Source: Streptomyces liliifuscus (GTDB lineage: Bacteria; Actinomycetota; Actinomycetes; Streptomycetales; Streptomycetaceae). From it: DNA of 64,000 nt. Below are positions 24,956 through 33,288 of this stretch, piece after piece. The DNA is taken from NCBI RefSeq assembly GCF_016598615.1, contig NZ_CP066831.1, positions 2,914,001-2,978,000 of the forward strand, read 5' to 3'. Every line of letters begins with the position of its first letter. The first letter of the stretch is position 1. Position numbers and translations under genes: made by a program. The notes below the pieces were generated by a model. The model saw only the letters and a list, made by a program, of their open reading frames with translations. It was not told the DNA's origin and did no database searches.

Positions 24956-25816
24956 ATGCAGACACGCACCGTCGGTGACGTCCAGGTCGGAGCTATCGGT
25001 CTGGGCGGTATGCCGATGTCCATCGAGGGGCGCCCCGACGAGCAGCGTTCGGTCGCGACCGTCCACGCCGCGCTGGAGGCCGGCGTGACGCTGATCGACA
25101 CCGCGGACGCCTATCACCGGGACAGCAACGAGGTCGGTCACAACGAGTCGCTGATCGCCCGCGCGGTGGCCGAGTACGGCGGCGACACCTCGGACGTGCT
25201 GATCGCGACGAAGGGCGGTCATCTGCGTCCGGGCGACGGCTCCTGGACGCTGAACGGCTCGCCGGAGTACCTGAAGAAGGCCTGCGACGCGTCGCTGGAG
25301 CGGCTCGGAGTCGAGGCCATCGGGCTCTACCAGTTCCACCGGCCCGACCCGCGCGTCCCCTACGACGAGTCGGTCGGCGCGATCCGCGATCTGCTGGACG
25401 CGGGCAAGATCCGCTTCGCGGGTATCTCCAACGCCAGTCCCGACCGGATCCGGCTGGCCAACGAGATCCTCGGCGGCCGGCTGGTCAGCGTGCAGAACCA
25501 GTTCTCGCCGGCCTTCCGTTCCAGCGAGCCCGAGTTGGAGCTCTGCGCGGAACTGGGCATCGCGTTCCTGCCGTGGAGCCCGCTGGGCGGCATCTCGAAC
25601 GCCGGCGCGCTGGGTTCGCGGTACGCCGCGTTCGCGGACGTGGCCCGGGCCCACGGCGTGAGCCCGCAGCAGGTCTGCCTGGCCTGGATGCTCGCGAAGG
25701 CACCGGTGGTGATCCCGATCCCGGGCTCCTCCCGCCCCGAAACCATCCGCGACTCGGTCGCGGCGGCGGAACTGAAGCTGTCCGCGGAGGAACAGGCACG
25801 GCTCGACGCGGCGTGA
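24956..25816 (+). CDS. Aldo-keto reductase
   Basis: 286 aa, a (beta/alpha)8-barrel NADPH-dependent reductase. The catalytic tetrad can be placed: Asp48 and Tyr53 in LIDTADAYH, Lys86 in LIATKGG and His128 in LYQFHRPDP. The cofactor-binding C-terminal segment VIPIPGSSRPETIRDS is intact. The ATG at 24956 follows CCAGGAGGAACC. Substrate unknown. It stands alone, with its own promoter and inverted repeat upstream. Confidence 0.93.
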   Translation: MQTRTVGDVQVGAIGLGGMPMSIEGRPDEQRSVATVHAALEAGVTLIDTADAYHRDSNEVGHNESLIARAVAEYGGDTSDVLIATKGGHLRPGDGSWTLNGSPEYLKKACDASLERLGVEAIGLYQFHRPDPRVPYDESVGAIRDLLDAGKIRFAGISNASPDRIRLANEILGGRLVSVQNQFSPAFRSSEPELELCAELGIAFLPWSPLGGISNAGALGSRYAAFADVARAHGVSPQQVCLAWMLAKAPVVIPIPGSSRPETIRDSVAAAELKLSAEEQARLDAA

Positions 25817-25839
25817 GGGGGCGCGCCTACCCTGAAGTC

Positions 25840-26067
25840 ATGAGCGACCATTCGGACACCGAGCACCCCGCGCCCCGTGAGGGGCGCGGGGAACTGCGCG
25901 ACCAGCCCCCACCGGCCGGCACCTCACCCACCGGCCTCCCCCCGGAGGGCGTCGCCGAGTGCGTCCTCTGCCAGAAGCCCACGGAGTACCCGGAGTCCCA
26001 GAAGGGCATCACCCTGTGCCCCGTCTGCGAGTGGCAGGAGGCCCAACGCACGGCCTGCTCCGGGTGA
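25840..26067 (+). CDS. Small CxxC...CxxC protein whose N-terminal part is encoded by the genomic repeat
   Basis: 75 aa. The C-terminal half has two zinc-binding pairs (CVLC and CPVC, 20 residues apart) and looks like a small zinc-ribbon protein. Residues ~10-26 (APREGRGELRDQPPP) are the in-frame translation of the stem-loop repeat found in four other, non-coding places in this window. The repeat therefore either inserted near the 5' end of an existing gene or supplied part of a new N-terminus. ATG 25840 is 23 bp beyond the reductase stop and has no strong ribosome site. Confidence 0.65.
   Translation: MSDHSDTEHPAPREGRGELRDQPPPAGTSPTGLPPEGVAECVLCQKPTEYPESQKGITLCPVCEWQEAQRTACSG
25868..25920 (+). 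repeat. Stem-loop repeat, copy 2 (inside a coding region)
   Basis: GCGCCCC-GTGA-GGGGCGC followed by GGGGAACTGCGCGACCAG and CCCCCACCGG, the same core as copies 1, 3, 4 and 5, lying in frame within the small zinc-ribbon gene. Confidence 0.85.
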
Positions 26068-26071
26068 GGCC

Positions 26072-26092
26072 GATCAACCAGGCCGGTTGATC
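26072..26092. terminator. Short bidirectional hairpin between convergent genes
   Basis: GATCAACC-AGGCC-GGTTGATC lies between the small zinc-ribbon gene and the convergent permease gene and overlaps the permease stop codon. Confidence 0.6.
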
Positions 26093-26759
26093 AGCCTCGG
26101 CGAGTGGTGAGCGCGCAGGCCACGGCGACGGCCCCCGCCGCCATCGCGCCGGCGACGAACAACGGCAACACCGGCGCCGGTACGACCCCCGCCTGCGACC
26201 CCGTCACCAGCTCGGTGACCGCCACACGGGCCGGTGACCCCGTCACCACCAGCGCCAGCACCGCCGCGAGCAGCATCGCCGGGACCGCCCGCCCGGTCGA
26301 CCGCAGCAGCGGCCGGGTCGTAAGGGCTCCGACAGCCGTGCCGAGCAGGGCGCAGACGAGCGCGGCCAGCAGCCCGGCGCCGCCCGCCGGTACGACGGGC
26401 ACGGGCGTCCGGTGGTCCGTGCTCGCCGGATCGCTGACCACGCTCACGACGACCGTCGCCACCACCCCGAGCAACGCCGCCGCCCCGAACGCGACGAGCA
26501 GACAGGCGAGATGAGCCCGCGCGGGCCCGGCCGCCGCACCCACACAACTCCGGGCGGCGGGCGGCTCGTTGGTGGCGCAGATCCGTACGAGCCAGGCCGC
26601 GACGGGGAGCACGGCGGCGGCCGCGTAACCGAGCGAGTCCAGCACCGGCTGGCCGGTCTGGACGCCGATCCCCAGAACCGCCGCGTACAGGATGACCGGC
26701 GGCAGCCAGCGCTGGGAGCGCAGCAGGAGCGCGGCCTGATAGCGGAGGAGCGCGGTCAT
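26091..26759 (-). CDS. ABC transporter membrane protein
   Basis: 222 aa and very hydrophobic, with about six predicted transmembrane segments (ILYAAVLGIGV, LVAFGAAALLGVVATVVVSVV, GLLAALVCALLGTAVGAL, AVPAMLLAAVLALVV, PLFVAGAMAAGAVAVACAL). No substrate motif is visible. Its ATG overlaps the stop of the ATPase gene by 4 nt, so the two form an ABC-2-like exporter. Cargo unknown. Confidence 0.8.
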   Translation of the reverse strand: MTALLRYQAALLLRSQRWLPPVILYAAVLGIGVQTGQPVLDSLGYAAAAVLPVAAWLVRICATNEPPAARSCVGAAAGPARAHLACLLVAFGAAALLGVVATVVVSVVSDPASTDHRTPVPVVPAGGAGLLAALVCALLGTAVGALTTRPLLRSTGRAVPAMLLAAVLALVVTGSPARVAVTELVTGSQAGVVPAPVLPLFVAGAMAAGAVAVACALTTRRG

Positions 26760-27709
26760 GAACGGACCTCGGCGTCGACATCGGCGGCGGCCTCAACAGC
26801 CTTAGCGGCAGGGACTGTTGGCAGTACCACGACCGCGGGTGACTCCTCCCCAACGCTCACCACATGCCACGCCGGTCGGGCCGTCAGCAGAGTCCTGAGC
26901 AGGGTGTCCGAGTGCGTCTCGGGGACGGTGAGGCGGAGCCTTCCGAGGGCGGGGCCGGGGCCAGGTCCAGGGCCGGGCTCCTCGACGGAGACCGCCAAGC
27001 GGGTCGCCTCCGCGGGCGGCTCGGCGTCCGGCGGCCCCTGTACCTCGACCACCACGTACGTCTCCTCCCTCTGCGCCGAACTCCCCTCGACCGTACGGAC
27101 GTTGCCGTCCATGACCGCGTACGTCACGTCCGGTGCCCCCGCCAGCCGTCGCGGGTCGTGGTCGACGAACACCACCGTGCCGCCCGCGGCCCTGCGCTCC
27201 AGCACCGCCCGCTCCAGTTCCGTACGGGCGGCGGTGTCGAGGCCGGTCCATGCCTCGTCGAGGACGAGGAGTTCCGGTTCGGCGAGCAGGGCCTGGGCGA
27301 TCGCGACCTTCTGGCTGCTGCCCTTGGAGAGTTCAGACATGGGCGTACGGGCGTACTCGACGGCGCCCAGCCGTTCCAGCCACTCGACGGCGGCCCGGGC
27401 GGCCTCCCCACGGGACAGGCCGTGGACGCTGCCGAGGTGGATGAGATAGCCGGCCGCGGTGAAGGGGAGGGCGGCCGGGAAGCGCTCGGGGACGTACGCG
27501 GTGCGGGGGCGGCCCGTGACGCGGCCCTCGGTGGGGGCGTCGATCCCGGCGAGCAGGCGCAACAGGGTCGACTTGCCGGTGCCGTTGGCGCCCTCGATCC
27601 GCGTCAGGGTGCCCGGGGCCAGCGTGAGGTCGACGCCGCGCAGCACCCATGGGGCGCCCCCGCGACCGTACCGGCGGCCGACGCTCTCCAGCAGCAACTC
27701 GCGATTCAT
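26756..27709 (-). CDS. ABC transporter ATP-binding protein
   Basis: 317 aa. Walker A is GANGTGKST, Walker B LLVLDEAWTGLD, and the H-loop VDHD is present. The ABC signature is degenerate, LSKGSSQKV rather than LSGGQ, a variant known among exporter ATPases. A C-terminal ~100-residue extension (beta-strand pattern, PGPGPGP linker) follows the ATPase domain. The ATG at 27709 is preferred over 27718, whose ribosome site would be too close. It is translationally coupled to the permease. Confidence 0.88.
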   Translation of the reverse strand: MNRELLLESVGRRYGRGGAPWVLRGVDLTLAPGTLTRIEGANGTGKSTLLRLLAGIDAPTEGRVTGRPRTAYVPERFPAALPFTAAGYLIHLGSVHGLSRGEAARAAVEWLERLGAVEYARTPMSELSKGSSQKVAIAQALLAEPELLVLDEAWTGLDTAARTELERAVLERRAAGGTVVFVDHDPRRLAGAPDVTYAVMDGNVRTVEGSSAQREETYVVVEVQGPPDAEPPAEATRLAVSVEEPGPGPGPGPALGRLRLTVPETHSDTLLRTLLTARPAWHVVSVGEESPAVVVLPTVPAAKAVEAAADVDAEVRS

Positions 27710-27745
27710 GCGCCCCATCCTCGCGCGGACGTTCGCGCGAGCGCA

Positions 27746-27831
27746 GAGGAACCGGCCAGAGGGGCCGGTCGGAGGAACCGGTCAGGGGATTCCTCGGCGG
27801 AACCGTCCCCAGGCACCGTTCCGAGGAACCG
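27746..27831. repeat. GAGGAACCG repeats between divergent genes
   Basis: GAGGAACCGG occurs at 27746 and 27772, GAGGAACCGA at 27823, and the related GCGGAACCGT near 27797. They fill the space between the ABC ATPase start and the Pth2-like start. They may be regulator half-sites or a decayed tandem repeat. Confidence 0.45.
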
Positions 27832-27857
27832 ATCTTCCGCCTGGCAGACTGGAGGAC

Positions 27858-28637
27858 GTGAGCAGCGACCAGACGACAGCCTCCGGTGCCGACGCCGGGA
27901 ACACCCCGCAGGACAGCCCCTTCCGGCATGAGCGGACCGCCCGCGACGAGGCACCGCAGTACGTGCTGCCCCTGGTCGTCCGTATCGAGCGGAACGAACC
28001 GCCGGGGCGTACGGACGCGCTGGAGACCGCGGCCCGTGCCGTCCTGGTGATGCTCGGCGACGAGCGGTCGCTGGGGGACGGGGAGTGGGCGCAGGCGATG
28101 CGGGACTGGCAGGACGCCCGGATCCGCAAGGTCGTCCGGCGGGCGCGCGGCGCCGAGTGGCGGCGGGCCGAGGCGCTGCCCGGCCTCACCGTCACCGGAA
28201 AGTCGGCCGAGGTCCGGGTCTTCCCGCCGGTCCCGCTCGACGGCTGGCCCAAGGACCTGGCGCGTCTCCAGGTCTCCGGCACGGACCTGGACGACCCGGA
28301 GCCGCCGGGAGACGCCGACCCGGCGGCGCCCGTGCTCTGGATGAACCCGGACCTGGAGATGTCGGCCGGCAAGTCGATGGCCCAGGCGGGCCACGGCGCC
28401 CAACTGGCCTGGTGGGAGCTGTCGGACGAGGAGCGCACGGCCTGGCGCGAGGCGGGCTTCCCCCTCACGGTCCGCACCGCCGATCCCGCCCGGTGGGCCG
28501 AGCTCACCACGAGCGGACTTCCGCTGGTGCGCGACGCGGGCTTCACGGAGATCGCGCCGGGGACAACCGTCGCCGTCGAGGGATACGACCGCGTCGGCGC
28601 CCTCCTGCCGGACCACGCCCGCCGGTCGGCCGACTAG
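27858..28637 (+). CDS. Peptidyl-tRNA hydrolase, Pth2-like
   Basis: 259 aa. Near residues 165-190 the protein reads LWMNPDLEMSAGKSMAQAG followed by HGAQLAW, the Pth2-type active-site region (R/NxDLxMxxGKxxAQxxHA). Pth2 enzymes cleave peptidyl-tRNA released from stalled ribosomes. The N-terminal ~160 residues are an actinobacterial extension not needed for Pth2 chemistry. The GTG start at 27858 has GGAGG very close to it (2 nt), tighter than usual. Confidence 0.8.
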   Translation: MSSDQTTASGADAGNTPQDSPFRHERTARDEAPQYVLPLVVRIERNEPPGRTDALETAARAVLVMLGDERSLGDGEWAQAMRDWQDARIRKVVRRARGAEWRRAEALPGLTVTGKSAEVRVFPPVPLDGWPKDLARLQVSGTDLDDPEPPGDADPAAPVLWMNPDLEMSAGKSMAQAGHGAQLAWWELSDEERTAWREAGFPLTVRTADPARWAELTTSGLPLVRDAGFTEIAPGTTVAVEGYDRVGALLPDHARRSAD

Positions 28638-28680
28638 GACACTCGCCTCCCCGCCCCCGGCCGACTCCGGGACCGTGAGG

Positions 28681-29547
28681 TCAGGTGCGGCGTGCTGCCC
28701 ACACCGTGCGCTCGGTGCGCACGCCGAGGTCGGTGCGGCGCAGGACGCTGTGCGGGCCGTCGATGTCGAGGAGCTGATCGAGAGCGGTCAGGTCCTCGGA
28801 CGTCAGGGCGGACGCCGCCCTGACGCGCATGCGGCGCAGACCGCCGAGCGCGTAGCGGCCCACCGCGTCGGTGTGGGCCTGGCCGATGTCGACCGTGACG
28901 GTGCGTTCGCCCTCGACTGTGAAGCCCGCTTCCGTCAGCTTGGTTCCCCAGTCGGCGCCGCGGTGGGGTACCTGCTCGGCGTGGTGGTGGTCGAGTACGG
29001 CATGGCAGCGCTCCTCAAGGCCGGGAGCCTCTTTGGGGGCACCCGCGGGCAGGAACCGTGGGAAGCCCGCCAGTTCGACGACGGCGAACAGTCCGCCCGG
29101 TGCGAGCAGGTCGTGGACCTGGCGCAGGGTGCGGTCGGGGTCGGACATGTGGTGCATGGAGGCCGATGCCCAGACCAGCTCCGGCGTGCCGAGGCCGGGC
29201 CACGCCGTCGCGTCGAGGTCGGCCTGCACGACGCGCAGGCGGCCGCCCGCTCCGGCTGCGTCTGCTTTCGCCGACAGGCGCCGCAGGTGGGCGGCCGAGA
29301 CGTCGACCGCCGTCACCTCCGCCCCGGGAAAGCGATCGAGCAGGGCGAGGCTGCCGGCTCCGGTTCCGCAGCCCAGATCCACGATGCGGCGGGGGCCCGT
29401 CCCGACGGGCAGCCAGGCGGTGATGGACGCGATGTGTTCGGCGAGTACTTCCGCATCCAGGTCGAGGATCTCCGAGTGGTCGCCTGCGCCGTGCTCGTGC
29501 TCGTGCTCGTGGACATGGTGCGCTGTGTGCGGGGAGGGGTGGCTCAT
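28681..29547 (-). CDS. SAM-dependent methyltransferase with His-rich N-terminus
   Basis: 288 aa. Motif I IVDLGCGTGAGSLALL (near residues 55-70), motif II VTAVDVS and LAPGGLFAVVEL identify a class I methyltransferase. The N-terminus carries a histidine/glutamate cluster (HHVHEHEHEHG) that could bind metal or simply reflect low complexity. Substrate unknown. No ribosome site precedes the ATG, but TAGCTT ends 6 nt before it, which fits a leaderless transcript. Confidence 0.85.
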   Translation of the reverse strand: MSHPSPHTAHHVHEHEHEHGAGDHSEILDLDAEVLAEHIASITAWLPVGTGPRRIVDLGCGTGAGSLALLDRFPGAEVTAVDVSAAHLRRLSAKADAAGAGGRLRVVQADLDATAWPGLGTPELVWASASMHHMSDPDRTLRQVHDLLAPGGLFAVVELAGFPRFLPAGAPKEAPGLEERCHAVLDHHHAEQVPHRGADWGTKLTEAGFTVEGERTVTVDIGQAHTDAVGRYALGGLRRMRVRAASALTSEDLTALDQLLDIDGPHSVLRRTDLGVRTERTVWAARRT

Positions 29548-29675
29548 GCGGCCAAGCTAGGCGGGCCGTTCGCGTGTGACCTGGTGGTTTCCGGAATGCG
29601 CAAGACGATGACCCGCTGAACTGCGGGACACGCAAACGGCCACCGCCACCGCCACCGCCAGAGCCAGAGCCACCG

Positions 29676-30275
29676 TCACAGTGACGGAGACGAGCGGTTC
29701 GCCTTCCCCGCGTCCTCGCCGCGCTGGTGCCCGCGACGGGCATCGCGGTCGAAGATGCCGAGGATCTCGCACGGTCCGCCCTCGGCGCCGATGGCGTGCG
29801 GCAGCATCGTGGTGAACTCCGCCGCCTGGTTCGTCTCGATCCGCAGGCGCCGGTTGCCCAGCAGCAGGATCGCGGTGCCGGAGAGCACGACGAGCCATTC
29901 GCGGCCCGGGTGGGCGCGCATCCGCGAGGGATTGTCGGGCGGCGGATCGGTCATGCGCTGGCGTACGACGGTCATGCCGGGCTCCGCCTTGATGAGCCAG
30001 CGCATCAGCCCGTGGGCCGCGTCGATCATCGGGTTGGAGACGACGTCGTCCGTGGCCGTCTCGACCAGCTGGTCGAGGGAGGTGTCCAGGGCGCGGGCCA
30101 GGGTGACGAGCTGGTCCAGGGCCAGGCGGCGCTGACCGGTCTCGATGCGGCTGAGCGTGGACTGGCTGACCTGGGCGCGGGTGGCCAGCTCCTCCAGGGA
30201 CCAGCCCTGTGCCACGCGGAGGGCGCGGATGCGTTTGCGCACCAGGCTGTCCAGCTCGCCATTGTCTTGCGTCAT
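29676..30275 (-). CDS. XRE-family regulator with C-terminal cupin domain
   Basis: 199 aa. An N-terminal helix-turn-helix (RIRALRVAQGWSLEELATRA then VSQSTLSRIETGQR) is followed by a cupin beta-barrel (REWLVVLSGTAILLLGNRRL). This architecture is typical of regulators that sense a small molecule in the cupin. It is divergent from the efflux gene at 30456, whose likely repressor it is. The start is set at ATG 30275, as TACGAT ends 7 nt before it and no ribosome site exists, consistent with a leaderless mRNA; ATG 30284 would overlap that -10 box. Confidence 0.88.
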   Translation of the reverse strand: MTQDNGELDSLVRKRIRALRVAQGWSLEELATRAQVSQSTLSRIETGQRRLALDQLVTLARALDTSLDQLVETATDDVVSNPMIDAAHGLMRWLIKAEPGMTVVRQRMTDPPPDNPSRMRAHPGREWLVVLSGTAILLLGNRRLRIETNQAAEFTTMLPHAIGAEGGPCEILGIFDRDARRGHQRGEDAGKANRSSPSL

Positions 30276-30396
30276 AGGCAACATCGTATGCCCGCACAGC
30301 AAGAAGCGCTTAGCGTCGTTCGTGTCCGGCCCCGCGGCCCGCAAGGACTGGGCCCACTCCTGTCACCCATCACCCTTGGCGCTCCGGCGCCGATGT

Positions 30397-30431
30397 CCGC
30401 ATGCCCTGCCGGGCTCATGCCCGCATGCCCT
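30397..30431. promoter_or_regulatory. 11-bp direct repeat between XRE-cupin and efflux genes
   Basis: CCGCATGCCCT occurs at 30397-30407 and again at 30421-30431, 24 bp apart, just upstream of the efflux start. Likely binding sites for the divergent regulator. Confidence 0.4.
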
Positions 30432-30455
30432 CTTGAGAAGAATCCCGAGGAATCC

Positions 30456-32063
30456 ATGAGTACGAACCAGGCTCCCGAAGCGAGCCCCGACCCAAGCGGC
30501 GCCCGCGCCCCGCACGAGGTCGTACCCGACGCTCGTCAACGTCGCACGATCCTGATCGCCGTCTGTGTCGCGCTGATGGCCGTCATCGCGTCGGTGTCCG
30601 GGCTCAATGTCGCCCAGCCCGACCTCGCCGTCGCCTTCGACGCCTCCCAGAGCACGGTCCTGTGGATCATCAACATCTACACGCTGAGCCTGGCCGCGCT
30701 CCTGTTGCCGCTGGGCGCGATCGGCGACCGCTTCGGCCGCAAGCCCATGCTGCTCAGCGGCCTGACGGTGTTCGGCGTCGCGAGTGCGGTGGCGGGCCTG
30801 GCCCAGTCGACCGAGATCATGCTCGCCGCTCGGCTGCTCAGCGGAGTGGGCGCGGCGATGATCATGCCGATCACCCTCGCCGTCATCACCTCGACCTTCC
30901 CCAAGGAGGAACGGGGACGGGCGATCGGCGTGTGGACCGGTGTGGCCGGCGGTGGCGGCATCCTGGGCATGTTCCTCTCGGCCGCGCTGGTCGACGCGGT
31001 GAGCTGGCGGTGGCTGTTCGTCCTGCCCATCGCACTCGTCGTCGTCGCCCTCGCCATGACATTGCGGTCCGTCCCCAACTCCCGCGAGAGGTCCGGGCAC
31101 GCTTTCGACACCGTCGGCGCGCTGACGTCCGTCGTCGCGGTGGTCGGGCTCATCTTCGTCCTCCAGGAAGGTCCCGAGCGAGGCTGGACCGCCCCCGCGA
31201 CCCTGGTCGGCCTGGTCGTCGGAGCGATCGCCGCCATCGGGTTCGTGACCTGGGAACTGCGCCGTAGGGATGCCGCACTCCTGGACGTACGCCTGTTCCG
31301 CGAGCGCGGTCTGGCCGGGGGCTCGATCACGCTTCTGGTGGTCTTCGGGGTCCAGGCGGGCATCTTCGTGGTCCTCTTCCCGTTCTTCCAGGCCGTTCTC
31401 GGCTGGTCGGGGCTGCTGTCCACGCTGGCGCTGATGCCCATGGCCGTCATGATGATGATGGCCTCCGGCCTCGCCCCGCGGCTGGCCGCGCGTATCGGCC
31501 CCCGGGCGACCATGGCCACCGGCATCCTTCTGGCCGGTGCCGGTCTGGCGCTCATGGCTGCCATCGTCTCCGTCGACGGCGGCTATCTGTCCGTCCTTCC
31601 CGGGATGCTCGCCATGGGCGTCGGAATGGGCCTGTCGATGACGCCGTCCACCGAGGCCATCACCAGCGCCCTCCCGCGGGAGCGCCAGGGTGTCGCGTCC
31701 GCGCTCAACGACGTCACCCGTGAGTTCGGCACCGCGCTGGGCGTCGCCCTGCTCGGAGCACTTCTGTCCGCGGGTTACCGGAGCGCCATCGACTCCCGGC
31801 TCGCCGGCGTTCCCGAGGGCCCGGCCGACACCGCGCGCGAAGGTGTCGCCAACGCCCTCGACGCCGCGCACCTGGCCGGCCCCCAGGCGCAGGCGCTGGC
31901 CCGTGCCGCGCAGGAGTCGTTCGTCGACGGCTGGCAGAACGCCATGTGGGCAGGGGTCGCCGTCATGACCACCCTCTTCGCCTACGTCCTCGCCCGAGGA
32001 CCGCAGCAGCCCACGGGCACACCGGCGAACGAACCGGAGCCGGCCGACGCGACGGCTGCGTAG
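30456..32063 (+). CDS. MFS drug-efflux transporter, DHA2 (14-TM) type
   Basis: 535 aa. Motif A GAIGDRFGRKPML lies between TM2 and TM3. Other features include SAARLLSGVGAAMIMP-like TM4 residues (LAARLLSGVGAAMIMP) and motif C-type WTGVAGGGGILG in TM5. The number and spacing of hydrophobic segments fit 14 helices, as in EmrB/QacA proteins that export drugs by proton antiport. A CGAGG site precedes the ATG. Divergent from the XRE-cupin regulator. Confidence 0.92.
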   Translation: MSTNQAPEASPDPSGARAPHEVVPDARQRRTILIAVCVALMAVIASVSGLNVAQPDLAVAFDASQSTVLWIINIYTLSLAALLLPLGAIGDRFGRKPMLLSGLTVFGVASAVAGLAQSTEIMLAARLLSGVGAAMIMPITLAVITSTFPKEERGRAIGVWTGVAGGGGILGMFLSAALVDAVSWRWLFVLPIALVVVALAMTLRSVPNSRERSGHAFDTVGALTSVVAVVGLIFVLQEGPERGWTAPATLVGLVVGAIAAIGFVTWELRRRDAALLDVRLFRERGLAGGSITLLVVFGVQAGIFVVLFPFFQAVLGWSGLLSTLALMPMAVMMMMASGLAPRLAARIGPRATMATGILLAGAGLALMAAIVSVDGGYLSVLPGMLAMGVGMGLSMTPSTEAITSALPRERQGVASALNDVTREFGTALGVALLGALLSAGYRSAIDSRLAGVPEGPADTAREGVANALDAAHLAGPQAQALARAAQESFVDGWQNAMWAGVAVMTTLFAYVLARGPQQPTGTPANEPEPADATAA

Positions 32064-32151
32064 CCCGGGACCACGGCGCGAAGGCCCAACCGGCGGCCGA
32101 GTATGTGAGCCCCCGGCGCCCGCATGGCCCGCGCTCCGCCTACGAGTCGAA

Positions 32152-32186
32152 CCCGCCGGGAGAGCCGGCCGGGAGAGCCCGGCGGG
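32152..32186. terminator. Hairpin between convergent efflux and GntR genes
   Basis: CCCGCCGGG (32152-32160) pairs with CCCGGCGGG (32178-32186) across a 17-nt loop that holds another GGAGAGCC repeat. It ends 1 bp before the GntR stop. Confidence 0.55.
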
Positions 32187-32187
32187 C

Positions 32188-33027
32188 TCACGGTGCCGAC
32201 TGGATGTCCCCCCGCGTGGAGGAAGCGATGGTGTCCCGGTGTGCGAAGTCGCCCGGGGGGATGCCGGGATGGTGTCCGAGCCCGGCCGGCGGCGCCGTGG
32301 CCGAGGGGTCGAGGGTGAGCCTGGAGACGATGCGGTAGCGGTCGCCGCGGTAGATCGAGTGGACGTATTCGACGGGCTGCCCCGTGGTGTCCGAGGTGAG
32401 CCGCTCGAAGAGCAGCGCCGGCGACAGCTCGGGCACGTCGAGCAGCTCGGCCTCGGCCCGGGTGACGACGGTCGGCTCGATCGCCTGCACCGCCTCCTGG
32501 ACGTGCACGCCGTGCTGTTCGCGCAGGTGCTCGTAGAGGTCGCCGGCCTCCAGCTCCTGGGCGGACAGGGTGGGGACCAGATCGGCCCTGATGTGCAGAT
32601 GCTCGATGGCCATCGGGGCGCCGTCGACCAGGCGCAGCCGTGCCACGTACACGATCTCGGCGGCGGGTGAGATACGCAGCTTGCGGCCCACGCGCGCGCC
32701 GGCCGCGAAGGTGGTGAACTCCAGCAGGCGGCTCGACCAGGCTCCGGAGGCGAGAGGCGCCGTCATGGTCTGCTGGCCGGAGACGAGTTCCTGGGTGATC
32801 TTCTCGGGTGCCACGAACATGCCTCGCCCGTGTTCCCGCACCAGAAGCCCCGCGGCGACGAGTTCGTCGACCGCCGCGCGCAGGGTCGGACGGGACACGC
32901 CCAGGCGGGCGCAGAGGGCGCGCTCGGAGGGGATCGCGTCACCCGGGCGGTGCGACTCGACGAGATCGAGGATGAAGTCGCGAACCCGCTCCCGCTTGAG
33001 CACCGCGCCCGGTGCGTCTTCCTTCAT
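32188..33027 (-). CDS. GntR-family (HutC/UTRA) transcriptional regulator, DasR-like paralogue
   Basis: 279 aa. A winged helix (IPSERALCARLGVSRPTLRAAV) is followed by a UTRA effector domain (AAEIVYVARLRLVDGAPMAIE, then PVEYVHSIYRGDRYRIVSRL). The last segment closely resembles the end of DasR, the GlcNAc-phosphate-responsive regulator, but the N-terminal half differs enough that I consider it a paralogue. The ATG at 33027 follows GAGGGGG. It is divergent from a sugar ABC operon that it very likely controls. Confidence 0.88.
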   Translation of the reverse strand: MKEDAPGAVLKRERVRDFILDLVESHRPGDAIPSERALCARLGVSRPTLRAAVDELVAAGLLVREHGRGMFVAPEKITQELVSGQQTMTAPLASGAWSSRLLEFTTFAAGARVGRKLRISPAAEIVYVARLRLVDGAPMAIEHLHIRADLVPTLSAQELEAGDLYEHLREQHGVHVQEAVQAIEPTVVTRAEAELLDVPELSPALLFERLTSDTTGQPVEYVHSIYRGDRYRIVSRLTLDPSATAPPAGLGHHPGIPPGDFAHRDTIASSTRGDIQSAP

Positions 33028-33064
33028 GCCGTGCCCCCTCATGCGCGCCAGCCGGTTTACCAGT

Positions 33065-33254
33065 TGACCAGTGGTCACACGCAACTGCCCTCCTGGTGGG
33101 GCGAAGTGTAACCGCTTCCGAACGGTGATCGCCCAGCTCCTGGCCGGTCAAGGCGTCAAAAACCCGGTCAGCGCAGGGGGTTGACGCCACACATTGGTCT
33201 ATGCCAGTTTCATCCCCGCATCAAGAGGTGAGCTGTCCAGTGGGCTTCACTGGT
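33065..33254. promoter_or_regulatory. Cluster of TGGTC-type operator candidates in the divergent control region
   Basis: Three elements are visible: a perfect palindrome TGACCA-G-TGGTCA at 33065-33077, an ATTGGTCTATGCCAGT site at 33193-33208 matching 12 of 16 positions of the DasR dre consensus as I recall it (ACTGGTCTAGACCACT), and CCAGTG-GGCTT-CACTGG at 33237-33253 just before the lipoprotein gene. They fit control by the adjacent GntR/UTRA regulator, by DasR, or both. Confidence 0.6.
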
Positions 33255-33288
33255 CAGGTGGTTGGGTCATGTCCTCCAGAGGTGAACC

